Assembly (NCBI GenBank): GCA_026419835.1
Contig: JAOAKQ010000002.1
Coordinates: 78,015 to 142,014 of the forward strand
DNA from: Sulfolobales archaeon
GTDB lineage: Archaea > Thermoproteota > Thermoprotei_A > Sulfolobales > NBVN01
DNA: 64,000 nt
Direction: 5' to 3'
Part shown: piece after piece, positions 24,735-34,056 of the stretch
How positions within the stretch are numbered: position 1 is the first letter of the stretch
Layout of the letters: each line of letters opens with the position of its first letter
Notes under the pieces: model-generated
Told to the model about the DNA's origin: nothing
The model's input: only the letters and a program-made list of their open reading frames with translations
Database searches by the model: none
Translations under genes and position numbers: made by a program

Positions 24735-26672
24735 CTATATTCTCTCCACTATATCTAGCCCTAGGAGTTTGAAGGAGTTTTCTATAACTACCTTAGCTCC
24801 GTAGACTAGTGCGAGTTTTAGATTTCTCAACTCTTCTCTGGGTTCAGCTAGAATTGGGTCGGCATCGTACCAGGAGTTGAATACTTCCGCCAGTCTATTC
24901 AAGTACGATATCAAGTCCTCCGGTGCTAGCTCCGCCACTACTTTTCTAAATACCTCGGGGAACCTAGCTATGAGTAGAGCGAGTTCTCTTCTCTTTCCTA
25001 CGAGACCTTCACTATCTAGCTCCGAGAATTCCACCTCCCTACCATACCTACTCATAATACCGTTGGCTCTAGCTAGTGTGTACTGGAGGTATGTTGATGT
25101 GCCGGACTTAACCTCCACCGCCTGCTCTGGGTCGAAAACCAGCGTCTTTCTTGGGGAAACCGAGAGCATAGCGTACTTAAAAGCTGACCTAGCTATCTTG
25201 AGAACTACGTCCTCAGCTAGGTTCACACCCCTTTTCACAGCTAGCTCGCGCACTCTAGCGGCCAGCTCGTCCAGTACTTCATCGACCGTTACGTACCTAG
25301 CTCTCCTACCACTCATAGAGAGCCCCTTCACATTAACCATCTCGTAGGCGTAGTGTACTAGAGACGTAGCTTCCCTGACGTAGCCGAGAGCGTGGAGAGC
25401 TAGTCTTAGCTGAGCTTGCGGCAGCGTCTGTTCTATGGCTACCACGTTGTACACTCTATCGGCGGAGAACTCGGAGAACTTCTTTATGGTGTAAGCTATG
25501 TCTCTAGTAGTGTAGAGAGTGGTTCCATCAGACCTAGCGAGTATTAGCGGGGGTATTTCGAGGTGTTCGGGAACTCCCAGGAGTTCCCTGAGCTCCGGAC
25601 TCTCCGCTAGTTTCGCTAGGTCCAGTGCGGGTGCGTTCTTGTGTAGCATGTAGTACTCAGAACTCCTGGCCTTACTTAGTACCTCACCTACTAGCCCGCT
25701 GCGCACTAGGTCGCTCTCGTAATCCCACTTATCGAAGAATACCCCCAGTTTTTCGAGTGTTTCCCGGATACCAGCTAGGACCCTGTTGACGACTTCCCTA
25801 TGCGCATCGACCACCGACTTGTCTCCTAGTTCCAGTAGCTGCGTTAGGTTCCTCACCTCCCGCTCAGCATCTCTCGAAGGATCCACGGACTTAAGCAGGG
25901 AGTCGACTAGGTCGGGCAGCTTAGATCTGATTCTGAAGAGCTCTCCTAGTAGAGCATCTATCTCTCTTCTAATCTCTCCGCTCTCAGCTTCGGAGGCCGT
26001 CTCGAGCTTCTTCTTAAGCTTAGCGATATCTACTATCGTAGATGTAGCTGCGTAGAGTAAGCCTAGGAAGTGGTCGTCTTTTAGAAACTCCGGTCTTCTA
26101 GGTCTTCCGAGCTTTATGTATCCGTAGACTAGGTTAGCTACCTGAAGTCCTAGGTCGTTTACGTAGTACCTTCTCTCAACTAGGTCTCCCGAGAGTTCGT
26201 GGACTCTAGCAATGAAGTCCCCGAGCACAGCGTTCCTCCCGGAGCCTATGTGTAGTGGGTGAACGGGGTTGGCGGATACGAACTCTACGACTACTCTAGC
26301 CGGTTTCTCCTTCTTAGTGATGCCGTACTCTCTGCCTAGCTTAGATAGAGCTGTAGCTAGTTTCTCCACTATGTAGCTGCTCCTAGCCCATACGTTTAGG
26401 TAGCTACTAACGCACTGAACTTTCTCAACGCACTCGCTCCCAGCTTCACCTACGAGTGAAGCTATATCACCGCAGTTCTCTACTAGCTCCTTCGATACTC
26501 TAGGAAGAGGCAGGGCGAGATCGCCAAACTCAGGTTTTGGAGGTTCTTGAAGCATGCCAGCAACTACTTCAGGGTCGATACTTACTTTCAGAGATGCCAC
26601 AGCTCTAGCTATGGCTCTCCCAACGCACTTCTTAAGCTCAGCGTACGGTTCGCACACACTTAAATACCTCAA
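24735..26672 (-). CDS. argS: Arginyl-tRNA synthetase
   Basis: 645 residues. VSANPVHPLHIGSGRNAVLG contains the HIGH-type motif, GLSMSGRRARYVTVDEV the KMSKS counterpart, and the C-terminal helical anticodon-binding (DALR-like) domain includes YLQYTLARANGIMSRYG. The N-terminal Arg-tRNA-synthetase N domain is present. Complete. Confidence 0.96.
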   Translation of the reverse strand: MRYLSVCEPYAELKKCVGRAIARAVASLKVSIDPEVVAGMLQEPPKPEFGDLALPLPRVSKELVENCGDIASLVGEAGSECVEKVQCVSSYLNVWARSSYIVEKLATALSKLGREYGITKKEKPARVVVEFVSANPVHPLHIGSGRNAVLGDFIARVHELSGDLVERRYYVNDLGLQVANLVYGYIKLGRPRRPEFLKDDHFLGLLYAATSTIVDIAKLKKKLETASEAESGEIRREIDALLGELFRIRSKLPDLVDSLLKSVDPSRDAEREVRNLTQLLELGDKSVVDAHREVVNRVLAGIRETLEKLGVFFDKWDYESDLVRSGLVGEVLSKARSSEYYMLHKNAPALDLAKLAESPELRELLGVPEHLEIPPLILARSDGTTLYTTRDIAYTIKKFSEFSADRVYNVVAIEQTLPQAQLRLALHALGYVREATSLVHYAYEMVNVKGLSMSGRRARYVTVDEVLDELAARVRELAVKRGVNLAEDVVLKIARSAFKYAMLSVSPRKTLVFDPEQAVEVKSGTSTYLQYTLARANGIMSRYGREVEFSELDSEGLVGKRRELALLIARFPEVFRKVVAELAPEDLISYLNRLAEVFNSWYDADPILAEPREELRNLKLALVYGAKVVIENSFKLLGLDIVERI

Positions 26673-26837
26673 AATCTACGGTGCTTTGAAACATAAAACT
26701 ATCGGTGGAGAGCTGAGCCTACAGTACTCCACGCGCAGTACCACTAGAATGTGGACTCACGACTTCCGTAGTATCGCACGCCGCGGGCGCTCGCGCGTTC
26801 GAGAGAACTTATATCTCCAGCTCTTCGTATAGTACTG

Positions 26838-27452
26838 GTGGTATCTACGGCTACGCAGCAAGCGGCTGGAGCTATCGCGGCTTTCAGTAGGATGAGGGAA
26901 GGTATCTTACTGATACTAGCTGCCTGGGTTCTTCTAGGTGTGGGTTCTCTATCTCTAGTCGCAACAGTGCTGCTCTCCGTTTTCGGACTTGAAAACGTGG
27001 GCTTCACTAGTGCCGCACCTGGAATAATCCTCCTAACTCTGGTCCTACTGGTAGTTGGTGCCATAGTAGGTATTGTAGGTTTCTACTTTAAGTTCATTCC
27101 GGGAGTTAGCGAACTGGCCCGCACGGACCCTAGATTCAGTACTGCGCGTACTTTAATTAAAGTAGGGTACGTGTGGGGACTTATACTAGTGATAGTGGGA
27201 ACGCCTCTCCTCCTAGTTCTAGTAGGGTTATTCGTTCTAGCTATTGGATTCGTTCTCCTGCTGCTTGGCTATATAGGTATTATAGTACTTAGCTTTAAGC
27301 TGAACGAAGCCTACCCAAACACTCTCTACATAGTAGCGGCCGTGCTGTTCATCGTGTCTATAGTCTTTCCACTCGCTGGGGTTGTATCCTGGGTACTACT
27401 GTACGTAGCACTCGGCGATACCATCGGTAAGTTGAGAGCGCAAGTAACATAG
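26838..27452 (+). CDS. DUF973-like multi-spanning membrane protein
   Basis: 204 residues with five hydrophobic helices. The N-terminal soluble FSRMREGILLILAAW and the repeated glycine/valine-rich membrane segments resemble the DUF973 family found mainly in Thermoproteota. Function unknown. A palindromic GC-rich patch (CCGCGGGCGCTCGCG, about 26781) precedes its promoter (CTTATATCTC near 26809). Confidence 0.65.
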   Translation: MVSTATQQAAGAIAAFSRMREGILLILAAWVLLGVGSLSLVATVLLSVFGLENVGFTSAAPGIILLTLVLLVVGAIVGIVGFYFKFIPGVSELARTDPRFSTARTLIKVGYVWGLILVIVGTPLLLVLVGLFVLAIGFVLLLLGYIGIIVLSFKLNEAYPNTLYIVAAVLFIVSIVFPLAGVVSWVLLYVALGDTIGKLRAQVT

Positions 27453-27610
27453 CTGAGGTTTTCGGTAGAGTAGTGGAACTCCCTGTCTCTAGCGCGTTTT
27501 GATGTTTGTCTCAGTAAACACTCTTCACTCTGCCTACATAGCACGAAAGCTGGGGAAAGTAAGCTAAAGGTACCTCTAGGAGAATCTGGTTGGTGAGGTA
27601 AGTAGGATAG

Positions 27611-29044
27611 TTAAACTATAGGTCTGCACCATTTCCCAGCACCGATCCACAGAGCGGATACTAAACCTCCGATTACGTTACCGAGAGATATTGAAAGCCA
27701 GAGCCCGCCGGTTCCCATACCTAGAACTAGGGATGTTAAGTAAGCGCAGAGTATTCTAAATCCCCACATTCGCAGCAGTGTTATTGCGGTAGGTACTAGA
27801 GTGTGTCCAGAACCTCTACCAATGGACAGACCTATAAAGAATATCGTTAAGAACGGAAGTGTTGGAAGAAAAATTCTGAGGAACTCCATAGACTCAGATA
27901 GAATGCTCGGGTCTGATGTAAATACTCTGGCCAAGTTTTCTCCCAGTAGAAGGAGAAGTGCTGATGTTGCGGCCGTCACTCCACTTAGTAGAGCCGAGAT
28001 CTTCATAGCTGCGGACTTAGCCCTGGAGAAGTTTCCGGCACCGATATTTTGACCCACAATTACAGCGATAGGTGTAGTAGAACCTCTCACGAAAGCTTCA
28101 ACGACATCCATAAAGAGGAACCCTATCGTGTACGAGGCTGTAGCAACAACTCCAAACGAATTCACAATTGAGTACTGAATCATTATTCCGAAGCTATTTA
28201 GTGAGTGCCTGATAAACATAGGGCCCCCAGTCTTCACCGCTACATCAATCCACCTCCTCTCTATCTTCTTAGCGAATCTCAGCTCTACACTAGAAAACCT
28301 CTTAGTGAATAAAGTAGCGAGTACCGCTAGCTTTACAGCTCTCGATACTACTGTAGCTAGAGCAGCTCCTACAGAACCTAGAGCTGGAACGACCCAGAAA
28401 CCGACTATGAGTGCGGGGTCTAGGAGGAAGTTTAAGATAGCTGAAGCAATACCGGCGGCCGCCGGTATTCTCGTCTCGCCGATAGCATTAAAAGCCGTTG
28501 AAAACGAAGTAGTGACACCATTTAGAAGTATGTCGAAAGCTATTACACTAGAGTAACCTACAGCTTCTTCTAGTAGCTCTAGAGGAGCTCTAACAACGTA
28601 CTTAAGCATGTATTCATTCACTACCAAGTACACGAAGGTAAGAGCTGAACCCAGTAGAATGGAAATCGTTAGAAACTGGTTGAATGTTTTAGAAGCTTCT
28701 TCAAACCTCCCGCTCCCAATGTACTGAGACATCATAGCCAAGTTCGCGGCTCCTAGAGCTATAAAGATAGCTTCAAATAGCATGTAGGTAGGTCTAATAA
28801 GCCGTGGAACGGTGAATGAAGTCCCTCCCCAAATACTTAGCCAGTAGGCATCAACTAAGCCGTATGAGACGTTCACGAGTTCGAGAAGAATTAGAGGAGC
28901 TGCTAAGCGAAAAAGAACGGAGTAGAGAGACCCGTAGACTATGGACGAGCGGTACTTCTCAATACCTACATCCTCACTAGGCAATACACCGCTCCCTAAG
29001 AAAACATAAACTCGTTCTAGGCAAAAAGCTCTCAGTATTCGCAC
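27611..29044 (-). CDS. MATE-family efflux transporter
   Basis: 477 residues with about twelve membrane helices in two related halves; LILLELVNVSYGLVDAYWLS and STAFNAIGETRIPAAAGIAS in the first half, FVRGSTTPIAVIVGQNIGAG in the second, match MATE transporters, which export cationic compounds in exchange for H+ or Na+. Single gene. Confidence 0.9.
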   Translation of the reverse strand: MRILRAFCLERVYVFLGSGVLPSEDVGIEKYRSSIVYGSLYSVLFRLAAPLILLELVNVSYGLVDAYWLSIWGGTSFTVPRLIRPTYMLFEAIFIALGAANLAMMSQYIGSGRFEEASKTFNQFLTISILLGSALTFVYLVVNEYMLKYVVRAPLELLEEAVGYSSVIAFDILLNGVTTSFSTAFNAIGETRIPAAAGIASAILNFLLDPALIVGFWVVPALGSVGAALATVVSRAVKLAVLATLFTKRFSSVELRFAKKIERRWIDVAVKTGGPMFIRHSLNSFGIMIQYSIVNSFGVVATASYTIGFLFMDVVEAFVRGSTTPIAVIVGQNIGAGNFSRAKSAAMKISALLSGVTAATSALLLLLGENLARVFTSDPSILSESMEFLRIFLPTLPFLTIFFIGLSIGRGSGHTLVPTAITLLRMWGFRILCAYLTSLVLGMGTGGLWLSISLGNVIGGLVSALWIGAGKWCRPIV

Positions 29045-29115
29045 TTGGAATATGCTTCACGCAATCTCATAGCTAGTTCTCCAGGAAGAGTGAGCCGTTG
29101 TTATCAAAAATTGAG

Positions 29116-29631
29116 TTATCCGAAGACTACACCAGCTACTAGCAAGAAACCCGGTATAAGTAAAGTCGCAAATGAGCAGATAAGACACCAGTACCTAGCT
29201 CCAACAGCATATACTGGTTTTCCCGTTAGAAGAGCTAGAACGAATAGTAGGTACACTAGAAACCACGCCCAGCAGAACGCTGAGAATATAAAGAGACGGG
29301 CTATAGCAAAGTATATAGCGTATATTGCGTCAGCTATTCCGAGATAGAGAAGGAAGTATGCTAAAGTTTTAGAGTCTAGTCCTCTAATATTCCACAATCC
29401 TGCCATGATGAATGTGATAGCGAAGATTATCACTAGCGTACCCGGAAGAGCGAGACCTAGAGCTACGTACGCGAATAGACCCATGATGAACCCTACTACA
29501 CCGGACCCTAGGATTACATAACCAGCGGCCTTGGCGTCAGCTTTTCCAAACAGAATCCAAGTGAACATGAAGAGCACTAGACCGTAGAAGATCATTGCTG
29601 TACCAACTGGTTCTAAAACTAGAGACGTCAT
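29116..29631 (-). CDS. AmiS/UreI-like channel (urea, amide or ammonia)
   Basis: 171 residues with six hydrophobic helices. The order VLFMFTWILFGKADAKAAGY, GLDSKTLAYFLLYLGIADA and AWFLVYLLFVLALLTGKPV ... LLIPGFLL follows the AmiS/UreI family layout (compare UreI LDW..., P-rich last helix). Members are pores for urea or short amides. The gene follows glutamine synthetase in the same direction, which supports a nitrogen role. GPR1/FUN34/YaaH (acetate/ammonia) is the main alternative. Confidence 0.6.
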   Translation of the reverse strand: MTSLVLEPVGTAMIFYGLVLFMFTWILFGKADAKAAGYVILGSGVVGFIMGLFAYVALGLALPGTLVIIFAITFIMAGLWNIRGLDSKTLAYFLLYLGIADAIYAIYFAIARLFIFSAFCWAWFLVYLLFVLALLTGKPVYAVGARYWCLICSFATLLIPGFLLVAGVVFG

Positions 29632-29769
29632 ATCCTATCACGTACTATCTACTTATAAAGCTTATAAATTTACTACAGCTCTGCGCAAAGGCTGATCTCA
29701 ACCGCAGCTAGAACTTACACGTGAAACATGTATTCAAGTGAAGTGTGAGTTAATCGTGAAACCGTAGAG

Positions 29770-31086
29770 TTAGATGTCTTGATATACGAGGACTTCCGTT
29801 GGCGATGGAGCTGCGGCTACTTCTAGCGCTTCTCTAGTTTTCGCGTTGATGTATCTTTCTAGGAGTTCTTCTGAGAATACCGGCTTCAGAAATTCTCCAT
29901 CTGAGTAAAGTTCGTCGATAGCTTCTAGTAGTGATGAAGGTAGTCTTCTATCTCTAAGTTCCGCTCTCATTTCGTAAGCACTTCTATCCACGGGATCCCC
30001 CGGGTCTATGGATTTTCTAATGCCGTCTAGTCCGGCCATGACTATAGCTGCTAGAGCTAGGTACGGATTTGCTGAAGGATCGGGGGGCCTGAACTCTACT
30101 CTCGTGTCGAACTCTCCTCTAGCTACCGGAACTCTAATAGCGGCACTCCTGTTTCTATACCCCCAGACGGCGTAGACCGGTGCTTCGAAACCTGGGATAA
30201 ATCTTCTGTAGCTGTTGATGGTTGGAGCGACTAGAGCTGCGAGTGCTTTAGCGTGGTAGATTAAGCCCCCCACGAAGTACCTAGCAAGCTGGCTCAAGCC
30301 GTAGACGTCGTCCGGGTCGTGGAAGAGGTTCTTCGAGCCGCTCCAGAGGCTCGCGTGTACGTGCATTCCAGAGCCGTTCTCTCCGTGGAGAGGTTTCGGC
30401 ATGAAGACCGCTTTAAGTCCTTTGGATTTAGCTACGGCCTTCGCTACGTACTTAACCGTCTGAACGCTATCTCCGGTAGCTGTAGGTCTTCCAGCACTTA
30501 CACTAAGCTCGAGCTGGCTTGAAGCTACTTCGTGATGGTGTCCGCTGATTACTGTATTGAAGTACTTCGTTAGAGTGTTCACTAGCTCTACGCGGTACTC
30601 GAGCAGTTTATCACTTGACGAGTGGTAGTTACTTAGAGAACCCCTCCCACCTCTATCAACTAGCTTGAATCTATAGCCGGCTAGTGTCGGCGGCGAGAAT
30701 AGCACGTCGAGCTTCTCGAAGACGAAGAACTCTACCTCAACACCGAGTAGAACCTCCATACCTAGCTCGCTGGCATATGCTTCAAGTCTCTGAGCGGTGA
30801 ATCTCGGATCTGCGGAGTGCCTGGTGCTGTTACTCCTAAAGATATCACATATAGCTCTACTCCAACCGTTGAGCCAGGGAATGTAAGCAAGAGTAGATCT
30901 ATCAGCTACTAAAATAGCGTCACTACTACTCACATCATCTATTCCAACACTACTACCGTCTATCTTAGCTTGAAGTAGCTTCGAATCGTAGGGTATTGAG
31001 ATAGACCTCAGTCTTCCAACTATGTCTGTGTACTGCATCTCAACCCAGCTTACATGCTGAACGTCTTCACTGCCAGTCGTCGTCAC
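29770..31086 (-). CDS. glnA: Glutamine synthetase, type I-like
   Basis: 438 residues, somewhat short for GSI. Conserved pieces: VEVEFFVFEK (metal Glu), SGHHHEVASSQLEL, NGSGMHVHASLW (metal His/Glu), NSYRRFIPGFEAP, RNRSAAIRVP and VEFRPPDPSANPYLALAA. It condenses ammonia and glutamate. The Lrp-type regulator gene is divergent across a 115-base gap, and the UreI-like channel lies downstream. GlnA-like amine-specific homologues exist, so substrate is inferred. Confidence 0.88.
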   Translation of the reverse strand: MTTTGSEDVQHVSWVEMQYTDIVGRLRSISIPYDSKLLQAKIDGSSVGIDDVSSSDAILVADRSTLAYIPWLNGWSRAICDIFRSNSTRHSADPRFTAQRLEAYASELGMEVLLGVEVEFFVFEKLDVLFSPPTLAGYRFKLVDRGGRGSLSNYHSSSDKLLEYRVELVNTLTKYFNTVISGHHHEVASSQLELSVSAGRPTATGDSVQTVKYVAKAVAKSKGLKAVFMPKPLHGENGSGMHVHASLWSGSKNLFHDPDDVYGLSQLARYFVGGLIYHAKALAALVAPTINSYRRFIPGFEAPVYAVWGYRNRSAAIRVPVARGEFDTRVEFRPPDPSANPYLALAAIVMAGLDGIRKSIDPGDPVDRSAYEMRAELRDRRLPSSLLEAIDELYSDGEFLKPVFSEELLERYINAKTREALEVAAAPSPTEVLVYQDI

Positions 31087-31201
31087 CGACCTAACACCTT
31101 CCTAGTGAGTTCTTAGATAGCGGAACGGAAAATAAAAGCAGCACATAATAGACCTGAACGATTATATTAGCGGAGGCTAGCTCCTAATGTGGGTTTAAGA
31201 A

Positions 31202-31678
31202 ATGCGTCCTAGATCTGTAAGAGAGCTCTTAGACGATGTCGATGTGAAGCTACTCGAGTATTTAAAGATTAATGCTCGAACGAGTGTTCGAGAACTATCC
31301 AGAGCTGTAGGTAGGTCCCCATCCGTAGTACACGGTAGGTTGAAGCGCTTAGAGAGAATTGGAGTTGTCAGAGGCTATACGGCACTGCTAGACTACCGGA
31401 TGCTGGGTTACGAAGTCTACGCACTGACACTACTTCAGGTGGACGGTGAGCACATAACTGAAGTAGAGAAGCTGCTGGCTCGAGAACCTAACGTGAGAGC
31501 TGTTTTCGATATAACTGGAGAATACGATGTAGCTATTCTCACAGTGTTTAGCTCCGTGTCGGAGCTGGATGCGTTCATTAAGAGGATGCTTAAAGTTCCC
31601 TACATTAAGAGGTCCGTCACCAACTTAGTTCTAAGAGTAGTAAAGGATGAACCACACATAGGTAGGAGCATAGCTTAG
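31202..31678 (+). CDS. Lrp/AsnC-family transcriptional regulator
   Basis: 158 residues: N-terminal winged helix (TSVRELSRAVGRSPSVVHGRL) and C-terminal RAM ligand domain (YALTLLQVDG..., AVFDITGEYDVAILTVF). Its divergent position suggests control of glnA and itself through the shared intergenic region, which carries a TATA-like CGATTATATTAG near 31159-31170. Confidence 0.92.
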   Translation: MRPRSVRELLDDVDVKLLEYLKINARTSVRELSRAVGRSPSVVHGRLKRLERIGVVRGYTALLDYRMLGYEVYALTLLQVDGEHITEVEKLLAREPNVRAVFDITGEYDVAILTVFSSVSELDAFIKRMLKVPYIKRSVTNLVLRVVKDEPHIGRSIA

Positions 31679-31699
31679 TGGTACCAAGCTAAGGCTAGA

Positions 31700-33325
31700 C
31701 TATATGACCTCCGGCATGTACTTCCTGATCAGGAGGTCGGGCTTTTCTCTAAGTACTCTAACGGCTTCCGGAAGCTTGTTTAGGATATCGTCCGGAGTAA
31801 TCCCATCTTCTCCGAGTTCTTCCGCAGCTAGGTCTCCCGCTAGTCCGTGAACTAGGACCCCCATTCTCGTAGCTACACCCAGATCTCTGAATCCTATGCC
31901 GTACATAGCTGCGATCGTTCCAGTTAGAACGTCTCCGCTACCGGCCTTAGCCATGCCGGGGTTTCCGGTCATGTTTACGTATACGTAGCCGTCAGGATAC
32001 CCTATGAGGCTGTGAGCTCCCTTGAGAACTATGTACGAATTCAACTCCATCGATACTCTTCTGAGCGCTCCGACGGGGTCCTCAACTACCTCGGACATCC
32101 CTATGCCGGATAGGCGGGAGAATTCAGCTAGGTGTGGAGTAACTACTGTAGGCGCGCTTCTCGATTTCAACACCTCTAGAGCGCTGGAGATAGCCGTGAT
32201 TCCGTCTCCGTCGACTATGACAGGCTTCCTAACGCTTCTCACGATCTCTCTCGCAAACTCCTGCGTCTCCGGGTTTAGAGACATCCCGGAGCCTACGGCA
32301 ACTATATCTATATCGAACTTCTCCACTAAGTCGAGAACTCTATCGAGGTTCCTCATCGATATGCTCCCCTCCTCGGTTTCCTCCAGCGGTATGTAGACTA
32401 CCTCACTACAGCGAGCGGCTACGTACGGCACTACGGACTTGGGTGCGGCGAGTCTTGAGTAGCCCCCACCAGCCTTAAGAAACGAGTAGGAAGCGTAGTA
32501 CGGAGCTCCGTAGTAGTACCTAGCACCGCCCACTGTCAGCAACTTACCGAAGGTCCCCTTATGCCCCCACCTAACCCTCTCGGGAACGGGCTCCGGGACG
32601 TTCAGCTCGACCTTGATGTCGTTAGAGAATAGGAGCTCCGGCGGGTAGGAGAGTGTTGAGACATAGAGCTTTCCGCAGTAGTAGTAGCCCGGGTAGAGTA
32701 TGTTCCCCAGCTTAGGTAGCCCGAAGGTAACGGTATAGCTAGACTTGACGGCCACACCGCAGACTCTTCCACTATCCCCGCTAATACCGGACGGTATATC
32801 TACACTCACAACCTTCCTACCGCTCCTGTTGACAGCATCTATAACGTCTTTGTAGATGCCTCTGACCTCACCCTTCAGACCTATCCCAATGAGACCTACG
32901 ACAACGACATCGGCTTGCTTCAACATATCTTCGAGGTAGTTAAGGTCTTCGGGGGAGTTCACGTGCTTAGTCGGTATCTTCAAGTTGAGGACCAGCTCGT
33001 AGTTTCGCCTAGCCGGCTCCGGGTACTTCTCCGGGTCCCCGACTACGAATACCTCTACTTCAGCTCCGCAGGAGTGGAGTCTTCTAGCTACTACTAGGGC
33101 GTCACCGCCGTTGTTGCCCGTACCGGCAACGACCGCAGCCTTTATTCCAGAACAGCCGAACTCTCTGCTGATTAGGTGGTACACAGCTGAGCCGGCGTTC
33201 TCCATCAGAATGAGTTCGCTTATACCGTACTCGCGCACCGCTCTTGAATCTATCTCCTTCATCTCCCTACCGTAGCAGACTTTCATTCTGTAGCGGGGCA
33301 CGTTCGAATTCAATTTGAGCTCCAC
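31700..33325 (-). CDS. nnr: Bifunctional NAD(P)HX epimerase / ADP-dependent dehydratase
   Basis: 541 residues. N-terminal YjeF_N epimerase (VAGTGNNGGDALVVARRL, VVSVDIPSGISGDSG) joins the C-terminal carbohydrate-kinase-like dehydratase (HKGTFGKLLTVGGARYYYGA, VIVDGDGITA, NMTGNPGMAKAGSGDVLTG). Together they repair hydrated NAD(P)H, which forms readily at high temperature. Full-length fusion as in many archaea. Confidence 0.95.
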   Translation of the reverse strand: MELKLNSNVPRYRMKVCYGREMKEIDSRAVREYGISELILMENAGSAVYHLISREFGCSGIKAAVVAGTGNNGGDALVVARRLHSCGAEVEVFVVGDPEKYPEPARRNYELVLNLKIPTKHVNSPEDLNYLEDMLKQADVVVVGLIGIGLKGEVRGIYKDVIDAVNRSGRKVVSVDIPSGISGDSGRVCGVAVKSSYTVTFGLPKLGNILYPGYYYCGKLYVSTLSYPPELLFSNDIKVELNVPEPVPERVRWGHKGTFGKLLTVGGARYYYGAPYYASYSFLKAGGGYSRLAAPKSVVPYVAARCSEVVYIPLEETEEGSISMRNLDRVLDLVEKFDIDIVAVGSGMSLNPETQEFAREIVRSVRKPVIVDGDGITAISSALEVLKSRSAPTVVTPHLAEFSRLSGIGMSEVVEDPVGALRRVSMELNSYIVLKGAHSLIGYPDGYVYVNMTGNPGMAKAGSGDVLTGTIAAMYGIGFRDLGVATRMGVLVHGLAGDLAAEELGEDGITPDDILNKLPEAVRVLREKPDLLIRKYMPEVI

Positions 33326-33414
33326 GAAGTACTGTACACGAAGTTATATAGAGCGAAGAGAGTCTGTTCGCCGACTAGCTTAACTCTAGGGTATGTGATG
33401 GTTGGTATGTGGAG

Positions 33415-34053
33415 CTATATTAGCTTCAGACCCCTAAAACCACTTAAAATTAGTTCAACGGCTATCGAAGCTACGATTATAGCCATGAACTTTCCTAAGC
33501 CCTGCAGTACCGACTTACCTAGGTACTTAAACGCTTTGTAGGAGAATCTCAGCATTACGTATGTCGCAGTGAAAGCTATGAGCGCTCCTACCAGAGTTGT
33601 GAGCGGACCGTAGATTCTGGAGTACACTATCAGCGTGCTCATAGTTCCCGGACCTACTATTAGCGGCGTAGCTATTGGTACTACAGCGAAATCCCCACTC
33701 CTAACTTCCTCAATTTTTTCCTTAGACAGCAGCATGTCGACGGCTAGGATAATTAGAAGTAGTCCCCCGGCAATTCTCAGAGACTCTAAGCTTATGTTGA
33801 ATACTTTCAGAACGTACTCTCCGACGAGTGAGAATAGAGCTAGGAGGAGGAGTATTGAAGTAGCCGCCTTATTCACGATTCTCACCACGACCTTCTCTAT
33901 ATCAGCACTTTCGGAAGAAGCTAGGGAGCTGATGTAGGATATTAGAGTAGGTATAGCTGCTGGAGGGTCCATAATAGCGAAGACCGAGACGGCTATAGCA
34001 AGTAGCTCCGATAGTTTTTGAGATATCTCTAGAATGAATTCAACCAAGACCAA
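33415..34053 (-). CDS. MarC-family membrane protein
   Basis: 212 residues, six hydrophobic helices. FAIMDPPAAIPTLISYISS at the start and VVPIATPLIVGPGTMSTLIVY in the middle are the two MarC repeats. Function unknown; possibly transport. It begins 3 bases after the AAA+ ATPase stop and is likely cotranscribed with it. Confidence 0.9.
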   Translation of the reverse strand: MVLVEFILEISQKLSELLAIAVSVFAIMDPPAAIPTLISYISSLASSESADIEKVVVRIVNKAATSILLLLALFSLVGEYVLKVFNISLESLRIAGGLLLIILAVDMLLSKEKIEEVRSGDFAVVPIATPLIVGPGTMSTLIVYSRIYGPLTTLVGALIAFTATYVMLRFSYKAFKYLGKSVLQGLGKFMAIIVASIAVELILSGFRGLKLI

Positions 34054-34056
34054 ACC

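Noticed and set aside
27581..27604. GAATCTGGTTGGTGAGG as another decayed CRISPR repeat
   Set aside because: Only the first eight bases match well and no leader block is nearby; unlike 51565 and 51662 it is compatible with chance.
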